This document shows positions 9,099 through 17,886 of a stretch of 64,000 nt of DNA, in pieces (position 1 is the stretch's first letter; each line of letters begins with the position of its first letter). The translations under genes were made by a program, and so were the position numbers. Source of the DNA: Diacronema lutheri (lineage: Eukaryota; Haptophyta; Pavlovophyceae; Pavlovales; Pavlovaceae); assembly GCA_019448385.1 (NCBI GenBank), contig JAGTXO010000025.1, positions 62,001-126,000 of the forward strand, written 5' to 3'. The notes beneath the pieces were generated by a model that saw only the letters and a list, made by a program, of their open reading frames with translations, did not search any database and was not told the origin of the DNA.

Positions 9099-12000
9099 CT
9101 AGAACGGGTTGAAGAGTCGGCCGGTGCCGAGCGGCGAGTACGGGTGGACCGTCGCCCTGCGCGCTCGCGGTGGGCGCAACGCGCGGCGCGGGCTCGGGCT
9201 CGGCGGGGGCCGACGCGCGCCAGCGCGGGCGCACGCTCGCGCTCGCACCACATGATGGCATCGGACGCCGAGATGGCGCTCAGCCCGTCGTCTAGCGTCA
9301 CGTGCTCGCCCTGCGGCGAACGACGCGCGGCGCACGGCACCGCGTGCCGGTTGGCGCGGTCGGCGCGGTCGGCGTGCGGCGCGCGGGCACGCGCGCGACG
9401 CGTGGGCGCGCGCGCGCGTGCGCGACGGACCCGTACGCGATGTCCGTCGAAGAGGCTGACGACGCCGTTCATCCGCGGGTGGCCCGACGAAGGCAGCGTC
9501 ACGCCGTATGCGCGCACGCATGCATGGCCCGGCACGGCGAGAGGGTCGGCGTCGTGCGCGCGCGCGCCGGCCGAGGGCTGCTCGGCGGCAGCGGCTGTGG
9601 CGGCAGCAGCGCTCGCGCGCCAGCCGCCGTCCGACACGGCGCTGGCGACGGCGGCGGCAGCGAGCTCGTCGGCGAGCGCGCCGAGCGTGCGTTCGGCACC
9701 GTCCTCGCCCTCACCGTCACGCAAGACGCTCGCGGGTAGCGCGGCTCTCATCTGGCGCACGGCCGCCTCGGCGCGTGCGGTCGAATTGAACGCGCCGCGC
9801 GCGCTACGGATCGTGTCGGCACACGCGAGCGCGAGCGCGCGCAGCGCGCGCGCCAACGGCGCCGCGCCGCCCGCGCCCTCGGCCATGCCGTCCGTGCCGC
9901 CGTCCACGGCCGCGTCGTAGAGCGCGGGCAGGACGGGCGCAAAGCCGCGCGCGGCCGCGTCGGCGCATGCAGCGTACGCGACGAGGCGCAGGAGGCGCGC
10001 GCGCACCGCGGGCTCGACCGCGTCGAGCGGCAGCGCGCGGCACGCGTCGCGTGCGTCCCAGAGCGCACCGCACAACCCGCGCGCCGCGCGCCGGTAGGAC
10101 GAGCCGGCGGCGGAGGCGGCAACGTCGCCGCCGGCGGCGCGCTCGGCCGCGGCGGCGGCCGCCTCGTCGGCCGCGACGCCCGCGCGCAGCGCAGCGAGCG
10201 CGAGCGCGCTCGCGCGCGCGAGGCCATCGCGACCGGCGAGCGCCGCATGCGCGATCGCGGCCGCGAGCTCGCCGCGCTGCTCGGCCGCGTCGGCGAGGCT
10301 GAGCTGCTCGACGGCGGGCGCGACGCCATGCTGTGCCGAGAGCCACGCGCCATCGTCTGCGCGGCCCGGCGGCGCGCAGAGCCGCGCACGCGCGCAGAGC
10401 GCGCGCAGGCGGGCCTGCGCGCCACCGGCGGACGCGAGCGCGGCCGCACCGAGCTCCCACGCGCCGTGCCGCTCGCAGCGCATGCCCACAAGCCACGCGG
10501 CGTGCGCGCGCAGCTCGGGCGCACCGGCGAGCAGCGCACACGTCGCGAGCGCGAGCTCAGGCTGGTGGGCACTCAACAGGCAGCCGATGGCAGCGTCGAC
10601 CGCGCCGGCCGTGCCCGCCGGCAGCGTGAGGAACGCGCACGCCGCGTCGATCGGCTCGGCGGCGGAGAGGTGCGCCGCCGCCGCGCGCACGACGACGCTC
10701 AGCTCGAGCGGCGAGACGGCCGCGCCGCCCGCGCCGTCGGTGCGCGCCGTCGGCGCGTCGCGCGGCGGCGGGCCGGCGGCGGCGGCCGCCGGCGCGGGCG
10801 GCGCGGGCGGCGCGGGTGGGTAGGCGCCGGCAGCGGCGGCGGCGGCGATGAGCGCGGCGTCGTTGAACTGGCCGCGCGCGAGCAGCTCGCGCACGAGCAC
10901 GTCGGCGCCTCCCGCTGCGAGCAGCGCGGGCGCGACGACCTCGAGGGGCTCGCCGCGCTCGAGGCCGTGCCGCGCGTACCGCACGGCAACCTCCGCCCAG
11001 TAGGCGGCGGAGACGGCGGGCGCGGCGGCGAGCGCGCCCGCCCAGTTGCCCGCCTCCGCCTGCGCGTCGCACCACTCGCGAAAGCGACCGAGACGCAGCT
11101 GATGCGCCTCGACCAGCGCCGCGCGCTCATCTCGCCGCACGCGCGCGCCGCCGACAGGTGCATGCGACAACGACGATGCGCCAGTGGAGGCGGAGAGGGC
11201 GAGGCGGCTGACGCCGTGCCGCACGAGCTGGCGGCGCGCGCCGCGCGCGCTTGCGCCAACGCCGCCCGCGCCGACGCCGCTCCGCCCGTCCGCGCGTAGC
11301 GCCTCGATCGTCGCCGCCGCGTTCGCGAGCTGCGCGCGCACCGGCACATGCAGCTGGTCGGGAGGCACGTCCGTGCCGTGCGCGTGCGCGCCGACGAGGT
11401 TGAGGAAGGAGCCGACGGCGCCGGGCGCCATCACGAAGCGCGTGAGCGCAAGCAGCGAGCCGACCGACGGCGCGCCGCGCTCGCTCGCCGCGGCGGCCGC
11501 GACGAGCGAGCGCGCGGCCTCCGAGCCGGCGCCAGAGAGGGGCGCCGCGCCGTCGGCAAGCGCGTGAGCATTGGCGCCCATCGGCGGCGGCGCCGAGCCG
11601 CTCAGCGCGGGCAAACCGGACGCGGCGCGCTTTCCGAGCGCCCAGGGCGCAAGCCGCTCGCCCGCCGCGCCGAGCGCGACCGCCGCGACCGTTGGCTGCA
11701 ACGCGTCCGCCGCGCTCCACACGCGCACCGTGTTGTCGCGCGACGTGCTCACAAAGACGAACGGGCGGAGCGCGTGCGAGCTGATTGCGTACACGTCGAC
11801 GGTGTGCTCGAAGCGCGAGCAGAGCAGCTGGCCGCCACCGCGCACATCCCATACCGCGAGCTGCCCGTCCCAACCGCCCGTCAGCGCGAGCCACGGCAGC
11901 TCAGCCGACCAGTGGACTGCGCGAACGTGCGCGCTGTGCCCGCGGAGCACCGCGTCGCACCGGTCGGCCGAGCTCGCGCCCGCCGACACGTCCCACACGC

Positions 12001-14228
12001 GCGCGGTCCGATCGTCGGATCCCGACAGAAGCCGATCGCGCACGAGCGGAGACCACACGACGGAGAAGGCGCGCGCGCTGTGCCCGAAGAGGACAAAGGC
12101 CGGTGGCTCGACCACGCGCACACGCGCCGTGGTGCCGCCCGCCACCAGGTTTGGTGCTGCGCCGCCCGCCGCCGGAACGCTGGGCGCATCGTGCCGCGCG
12201 ACGTCGTAGACGCGCACCTCGCCGTCCACCGTCGCGACCGCGAACCGCGCGATCGTCACGCCGCCGGCCGCGCCGTCAGCCGTGCCGCCGGCCGCCGCCG
12301 GCGCGCCGACGTGCGGCGCGGTCGGGCACCACGAAAACCCAACAGCTCCGCTCGGCTGCTTGGCTGCGAATACGCGCCGGCCGCGTGCGTCGAGCGCGTA
12401 TGCGTGGCCGTCCGCGGACGCGCAGCCGATCAGCCCGCCAGGTAGGACGCTCTCGTCGGGCGCGCACCAGTCGACGGAGTAGAGCGTGCGCTCGCCGGCA
12501 GACACCTGTTGCGGCGCGGCGCACGCGCGGCGCGGCGCGGCGCGGCGCGGGCGACGGCGATGAGGGACAAGGCGCGCGGGCGCGTCGCGCGCGTGCGCCG
12601 GCGCAACTCGCCTGGACGGCGACGATCGCCCTGCCCGTTGCGAGCTCCCAGATGATGAGCGCGCCTCCGCCCGTCCCGCCTGCCAGCCGGTCGCCCGTCG
12701 TCGGCTCGAAGGCGATCGCGTACAGGGCGGTCCTGCCGTTCGGGCCGGGCAGGTGCGTACCCTTCGGGATTGTTCCCAGGTCGAAGAGCGCGCTGTTCGA
12801 CCCGCGCACTGCCGTCGCGCCAGCCGTGGTACCGTGTGGTACGGCGTGCCCTCCCCCGCTGCTCACGCCCTCTACATGCAAAGTGGCCACGGACAGCGGC
12901 TCGCTGCAGCCAGCGAGCGCGCCCAGCTGCGCGCGGCGGCGGCGCGCGCGGCGGCGGCGCGCACGCGGTCGGGCGGGGCGGGAGCAGCCGAGGGGGCAAA
13001 AGGGGCGCCAACGGCTCGGCTCGGTGTGGGCTGCTCGGTGTGGGCGCGCACCTCCCAAATGCGCGCGGTGCCGTCAAAGGACGCGGTCGCAAATATGTCG
13101 GGCGAGCGTGGGTGGAAGACCGCGCCGAAGATGGTGTCTGTGTGCCCGGCGGACGCAGTGAAGTGCCAAAACCGCTTTTCAAAATCGTAGACACCAACCG
13201 CGCCCGAGCGGAACGAGACGAGCGCGCGCCGCGTCGAGTCGCGCAGGAAGATGAGCGCGTGCACCGCGTCGTCTGATGCACGGTCGAGCCGGATCACCTC
13301 GCTGTGCGCCTTGAGCGACGCGTTCCACACCTTTGCACTCACAGACATGGATGACGTGCTCACAAAGCTGCCGGGCACGCCGGGCAGCCAGCCGATCGAC
13401 GTGTGCGCGCGCGGCTGCGCGTCGGGCGTGGCGAACGCCTGCAGCACCGGTGCCTTGGCGTTGGCCGCGTCGATGAGCAGAATCTCACCCTCGGCCGACG
13501 CGCAGAGCAGGTAGCTGTCGGAGAGAGGGTCCCACGCAAGGTCCGTCACCGGCGATTTGTCGCGCGTGCTCAGCTGCCAGGCGATCGTTACTCCACGCAA
13601 GCTTGCCACGCCCGTGCTCACGACTAGCGCCACTTGCCCTGCGCGCGCGCGCGCCGACGCGCGCGAGCGCGTGTCGTGGATCGCGGCGCGGCGCGGCACG
13701 GCGCGGCGCGGCGCGGCACGGCGCTCCGCGGCGCGCACCGCTCGCGGCACCCACTGCAAGACGCGGCATGGATCGGTGCCAGCGTAGCACCGTCGGCGTC
13801 GCGCCCATCGAGTGCACCACCTCGGACGAGCCGGTGCGCACGTCGTGAAAGCGAAGCTGCCCCTGCGCAGATTGCCGCACGCCCGACGCGAGGATGTGCG
13901 GCGAGTGGGCGGCCCAGCCGACCGAGTAGACGCCGTCCACGCGAATGCGCTGCGCCTCGACACCCATGTCCACGTCCCATACTACGAGGTGGTCCGCCAC
14001 CGTGACCACGAGCCGGCTCGCGTCGAGAGGCGACCACGAGACGCCGCCCATCACCTCGTCCGGCCCGTTCAGCACCTTCTCGAGGCCGTACGAGCCGTCG
14101 GCGTCGGCGGCGTACACGTAGATGGAGAGCGTGCCAATGTACGCAAAGCGCCGGCCGTGTGCGGCGAGGACGTTGTGCGACCACACCTGGCATCCCGCCG
14201 GCGCCGCGGAGACCTGCGCGAGCAGCAT
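9099..14228 (-). CDS. WDR17: WDR17 homologue: two WD40 propellers plus alpha-solenoid
   Basis: Six exons: 13751-14228, 13052-13638, 12612-12926, 9437-12505, 9243-9310 and 9099-9156 (1524 residues; animal WDR17 is about 1300). The start MLLAQVSAAPAGCQVWSHN and RRFAYIGTLSIYVY align with the animal N terminus. WD repeats follow, with WDP/IWE/VWD ends such as LAWDPLSDSYLLCASAEGEI, ATASFDGTARIWE, LSGSDDRTARVWD, LTGGWDGQLAVWD and STSRDNTVRVW. The second half is a long Ala-rich alpha-solenoid. The last exon ends YSPLGTGRLFNPF. Introns 1, 2 and 4 are GT-AG and close exactly in phase. Intron 3 (12506-12611) uses a GC donor, CAG/GCGAGT. The exon 5/6 join is least certain; a GC donor at 9242 fits the phase. 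WDR17 occurs mainly in ciliated lineages, but its exact role is poorly known. Confidence 0.9.
12506..12611 (-). other. GC-AG intron in WDR17
   Basis: The donor reads CAG/GCGAGT on the sense strand and the acceptor GCAACAG/GTG. Both sides are phase 0 and the join restores a WD repeat. The nearest GT (one codon on) would be phase 1 and would not close. Confidence 0.8.
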
Positions 14229-14469
14229 GGAGGTGCGGGAAAAGCTTCCGATCGGCTCAGCGAATATGGGAGCGGCTGCGACGAGAATTTTAAAATTGAT
14301 CGCTCTGAGGCGTCGGCGTGGGAGCCTGGTCAATGGCCACACGGGCTGTGACAGACTGTCCGCAGCTTGGAGTGACTCGACTGAGCGTCCCTGGGGCACA
14401 GGGCGATGCCGCCGTGGACACTGTCGCGGTGCGCCACAATCGACGCACCGTGCCGATCACGCTGCGCCC
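14229..14469. promoter_or_regulatory. WDR17 upstream region
   Basis: 241 bp between the WDR17 start and the end of the Cys/Pro-rich protein gene. It includes an A/T-rich block (aattttaaaattgat, about 14287-14301) some 60 bp before the WDR17 ATG that could serve as a core promoter element. No gene seen. Confidence 0.4.
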
Positions 14470-16090
14470 TCACAGCATCGCCTGTGCACCGCCGCCGCCG
14501 CCGCTCGGCCCCGCCGGCGGACCTGCGCGCGGGGGCTGCTCGTCGACATGCTGCGACGAGACTTGCTGGGCGGCACCCTCGTGCGCCGGAATCGCAGGCG
14601 GACGCGGTGCGGGCGCATCGGATGCCGCCCCGGCCCCCAACTCGACGTCGTCGTCAGAGCCGCCGCTGCCGCCGACGGCAGGCGACGCGCCGACGGGGCG
14701 CGCCTCGCCACCGGCCGCGCTCGCAGCAGCCGCGACGGCCGCGCCGACCGGCTGCGCGGGCTGCGAGGCGGCCTTATCAACGGGCGTGCAGTACTGCGAC
14801 GCCTCGTGGCTCGCCATGTAGCCACCCGCGAGCAAGACGGCGAGCAGCAGCAGCCACAGCCACCAGAGGCCGCCCGGCCTGCCCGATCCACCTGTCGGGA
14901 ACATCGCGCGCACCGCGCGCAGGGCGATTGTCGGCGGGTGAAGGCGGCATCGGCGGGCGGCGGCTGTGGGCAAGCGCGGCCGGCCGGCGCAGCGCGGCAG
15001 CGGCGGCGCGCACGCGCGTACCCTCCTCGCCCGCGTGCGCGTGCGAGCCGGCGCCGGCGCAGCCTGCGGGGCGCGCCCAGCATGGCCGAAGCGCCGGGGC
15101 GGGGGGCGGGCTGGGCGGGCGCGCACGCCAGCGCGCGTCCGCCTCGTTGTCGTAGATCCCGATCGCCGCCAGCCCGTCGTCATCCGCCGCAGCGGCGGCT
15201 GCATCGCCGTGCGAGCCACCGCCCGACGCACGGCCCTCGCGCGCGCCCGCCGGCGCGACGCGCGGCGGCGCGCGCGAGCTCGCGGCCTGCGCGCGCGCAA
15301 AATCCGCCGTGCTGCACGCAAAGCATTCGCCGCCCTCCGGCGCGCCGCGCACCGGCCCAACCGCCGCGCGCGCGCGCGGCCGGTAGGCAAAGAAGCGCGT
15401 GCCGCCGAGCGCAATCGCGTCGCGCACGGCGCGCGCGCACGCGTTGGGCGAGGGCACGCGGAGGGCGATGGGCATGCCGCAGCCATGGCCCGTCGAAACG
15501 AGCGCGTACCGCCCCGGCGGCGCGGGCGGTGGCGACGGCGGCGACGGCGACGCGTGCGGCGGCGGGCGCGGTGGGCTCGGCGACGGCGACGGCGGCGGGT
15601 GTGGCGCTGGCGGCGGGCGCGGGCTCGGGCTCGGCGGCGGCGGAGAGAGCGAGGCGGCGGTGCGCCCATCGGCGCGGTAGATCGCGTGCCCAGCGGACGC
15701 GCGCCGCCGCGCCACCTCGCCCTCGGAGCACGGGAAGCAGTACGCGTAGCCGCGCGCAAACGAGAACCACGCCGCGCCCTGCGCCCGCGCGAGCGCGGCG
15801 CACTCGGTGATGCCACGGTCGTCCGTCGCGTCGGAGGCGAGCGGGACGACACGCGAGCCGCAGCCCGCGCGCTGGAAGACGGCGCGCGACTCGTACGCCG
15901 CGGCCGGCGGCGGCGGCGGCGACGGCGCGGCTCGGCGCGACGCGGCGCGCACCGCCGAAGTGAGCGGCGGCGCGCGCGCCAGCGCGGCTTCGCGCGGGGG
16001 CTCCGGCGCGGGACCGCGCCGATTCGTTGCGCGCGCGGCCGGCGCGCGCGCGAGCGCGACGCCGAGCGCGAGCAGCACGGCGCGCCTCAT
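14470..16090 (-). CDS. Secreted/type I membrane Cys- and Pro-rich glycoprotein
   Basis: Two exons, 15127-16090 and 14470-14891, joined in phase 1 across a 235-nt GT-AG intron; 461 residues. The ATG at 16090 gives a clear signal peptide (MRRAVLLALGVALARAPAAR). Two related Cys-containing modules follow. The first has FQRAGCGSRVVPL, ITECAALARAQGAAWFSF and YCFPCSEGEVA. The second has VSTGHGCGMPI, CARAVRDAIALGGTRFFAY and CFACSTADFA. Between them lies a Ser/Pro spacer (SPPPPSPSPRPPPAP) like hydroxyproline-rich wall proteins. The modules loosely recall PAN/apple folds (C, G-x-x-F-F-A-Y, C-x-x-C). Exon 2 encodes a membrane span (LWWLWLLLLAVLLAGGYMA) and an acidic, Gly/Pro-rich cytosolic tail. It lies divergent from the tubulin acetyltransferase gene, 102 bp apart. 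A cell-surface or wall role is inferred; no named family is certain. Confidence 0.72.
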
Positions 16091-16192
16091 TCGCCCAGCC
16101 CTGCGTGGCCGGGCGCCGCGAAGTCGGCGGTGCTGCAGGCTGCAACCTGTGCAAAGCAAAGACTTCAATTCGCGGGTGTTGCAAACGTTGCA
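16091..16192. promoter_or_regulatory. Divergent promoter, surface glycoprotein and tubulin acetyltransferase
   Basis: Only 102 bp separate the two start codons. The sequence is less GC-rich around gcaaagcaaagacttcaatt (about 16151-16170). Both promoters must lie here or overlap the 5' ends. Confidence 0.4.
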
Positions 16193-17089
16193 ATGCGTGG
16201 CGCGACGCTCGAGCCGCGCGACCCGACGGCAGCCAGCCTGGAACTGCCGCGCGGCGTGTCCGCGCACGTCCAGCATGACGCCCTGCTTGTTTTACGAGCC
16301 GACGACCTTGATGCGCATCGCGGCCCGTGGCGGCACGAGGCCGACACAACCGCGCTCGGAATCGTGCTCGATCGGCTCGGGTACGAGAGCGCCGCGGCGC
16401 AAGGGCTGCGGCACCGGCGGAATGGCGGCGCGGGCGACGTCGCGACCATCACGTCGCTCGCTCAGCTCCGCCACTCCGGCCACATTGCCTTCCTCTGGGT
16501 CGTGCCCACGCGCACCGAGCGGATACGCAGGCCGGGCGCGCCGCCGCCCTTCATCCCGCCGCCGCCCGACCCGCGGCCGGCGGGCGGCCTCTTTGGCGTC
16601 GAGTTGGCGGAGGCCGACGCGGCCGAGCGCGCCGATGCGCTTGCCGCCGCCGCTGCCGCAGCCGAGGCGGCCATGTGGACCGACGTGACGCGGCACGAGG
16701 CGGTGGGGCTGCTCAAGATGGGCGCCAAGAAGCTCTTCCTCGTGCACCCGCGCGCGGGCAGCGCGCTCACCGAGTGCGCGCCGCTGTGCTGCTTGGACTT
16801 TTACGTGCTCGACGTGATGCAGCGCACCGGCGTCGGCCGGCAGCTCTTCGACGCGATGCTCGAGGTGCTCGGCGCGCGTGCAGAGGCGATAGCGTACGAC
16901 CGGCCGTCGCCCAAGCTGCGCGCCTTTTTGGCCAAGCACTTCGGTCTGCGCGCGGAGGTGCCGCAGACGAACAACTTTGTCGTCTTTGAGCCCTTCTTCC
17001 GAGGCCTCGTCGAACATGGCTCGGCGCGCAGGGCGGTGCGCGCGCGTGGCGAGCACGCGCAATCGCGGCCGCTAAAACCGCCAAAATAA
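16193..17089 (+). CDS. ATAT1: Alpha-tubulin N-acetyltransferase (MEC-17/ATAT family)
   Basis: A single exon encodes 298 residues. The frame is open far upstream, but the first ATG beyond the divergent gene is at 16193. The family enzyme acetylates Lys40 of alpha-tubulin inside the microtubule lumen and marks stable, especially axonemal, microtubules. The core matches ATAT well: IVLDRLGYESAAAQGL near the N terminus, AVGLLKMGAKKLFLVHP, PLCCLDFYVLDVMQRTGVGR (including the R-x-G-x-G-R-type acetyl-CoA loop), LFDAMLEVL, YDRPSPKLRAFLAKHFGL and VPQTNNFVVFEPFF. A Pro-rich insertion (about residues 105-150) replaces a shorter loop in animals. The C-terminal tail is short and basic. It fits with the SPAG17 and WDR17 genes nearby as a flagellar cell-type marker. 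Confidence 0.93.
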   Translation: MRGATLEPRDPTAASLELPRGVSAHVQHDALLVLRADDLDAHRGPWRHEADTTALGIVLDRLGYESAAAQGLRHRRNGGAGDVATITSLAQLRHSGHIAFLWVVPTRTERIRRPGAPPPFIPPPPDPRPAGGLFGVELAEADAAERADALAAAAAAAEAAMWTDVTRHEAVGLLKMGAKKLFLVHPRAGSALTECAPLCCLDFYVLDVMQRTGVGRQLFDAMLEVLGARAEAIAYDRPSPKLRAFLAKHFGLRAEVPQTNNFVVFEPFFRGLVEHGSARRAVRARGEHAQSRPLKPPK

Positions 17090-17326
17090 GCCGCTCACGC
17101 GCGTGCCGCCGCGCGCGCCTGCCGCCCTGCGCCGCGTCGGGGCCCATCGCGACGACGCAGAGCTCCGAGGCAGCGAGCGTCGCCACGCGCCCGCTCTCCG
17201 CGCGCCGGGGGCCAACGAGAGCTCGCGCGCTCGCTCAACGGCCCTTTTAAAACCGCGCCCCTGCCGCTGCTTCAGTCTGCGCCATAATGTGTTTAATAAG
17301 TACCCTGAATTTCTTCTCGTCTGTCT

Positions 17327-17397
17327 GCGCCTATGGTGTAGTGGCAGCATGTTTGCCCTCCAAGCAAACGGCGGCGGATCGAACCCGTCTGGGCGCA
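17327..17397 (+). tRNA. tRNA-Gly (anticodon TCC)
   Basis: A 71-nt cloverleaf folds by eye: acceptor GCGCCTA/TGGGCGC with discriminator A; D arm containing TAGTGG; anticodon stem TTTGC/GCAAA with loop CCTCCAA; T arm GGCGG/CCGTC with loop ATCGAAC. The loop reads anticodon TCC (Gly). Two positions are odd: base 33 is C rather than the near-universal T, and base 54 is A rather than T. Both are seen in eukaryotic initiator tRNAs but not usually in tRNA-Gly. The internal B box (GGATCGAACC) is otherwise good, and a T5 pol III terminator follows. Confidence 0.88.
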
Positions 17398-17401
17398 CTC
17401 C

Positions 17402-17406
17402 TTTTT
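17402..17406 (+). terminator. RNA polymerase III terminator of tRNA-Gly
   Basis: TTTTT starts 5 nt after the tRNA 3' end. Confidence 0.8.
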
Positions 17407-17583
17407 CTCCACGCCTTTTTCTTCGATGAGGGCGCGGACTCTACACCATCCTTCGCCCCGCTCTCCTGCAGCCCGGGCGGACTTGAGCTGCTTCTCCACC
17501 CGTTCCAAGTTGAACCGGCGCTTGCGCGGTGCTCGGGCTTGTCTGAGCGGGTCGCCCAGACGAGCCCAACGCCGCCGAGATAA

Positions 17584-17728
17584 GCATCGGCCGGCGCACA
17601 GGCGGTGCCGCGGCAGGGCGCGGTAGTCGCGCCGTTGCAGCAGTCTGGCGCAGCCCGACCGGCGACGTGCACCCCGCGGACGTCGGCGTGTTTGCCCAGC
17701 CCGCGCTGCTGCAGGTGCACTTCAACGC
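17584..17728 (+). pseudogene. Duplicated fragment of PDE-like exon 1
   Basis: This 145-nt stretch matches 18013-18194 inside exon 1 of the PDE-like gene 429 bp downstream, nearly base for base. It has one internal deletion of 37 nt and a handful of substitutions. The deletion shifts frame, there is no start codon and no following exon, so it is a dead tandem copy of the coding segment. The flanks (17407-17583 and 17729-17886) hold nothing recognisable except the PDE-like gene's presumed promoter, which is less GC-rich near 17735-17850. Confidence 0.8.
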
Positions 17729-17886
17729 TACGGGTCGCTCTATGCATTTTGCACGCCAACTTTTGAATCGCCGTATAGGAGTACAGGTTGGTTACCCGTT
17801 GCACCAGTTCGGGGGAGGGGGGGGTTGAACGTACTTGGGTTGACCTTGCGTGGTGGGGCGTGAGCGTGGAGCGATTGGGAGCGGCG

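Noticed and set aside
14966-16192. Upstream extension of the tubulin acetyltransferase frame to about 14966
   Set aside because: The extension runs antisense through the Cys/Pro-rich glycoprotein exon and is Arg/Ala noise.
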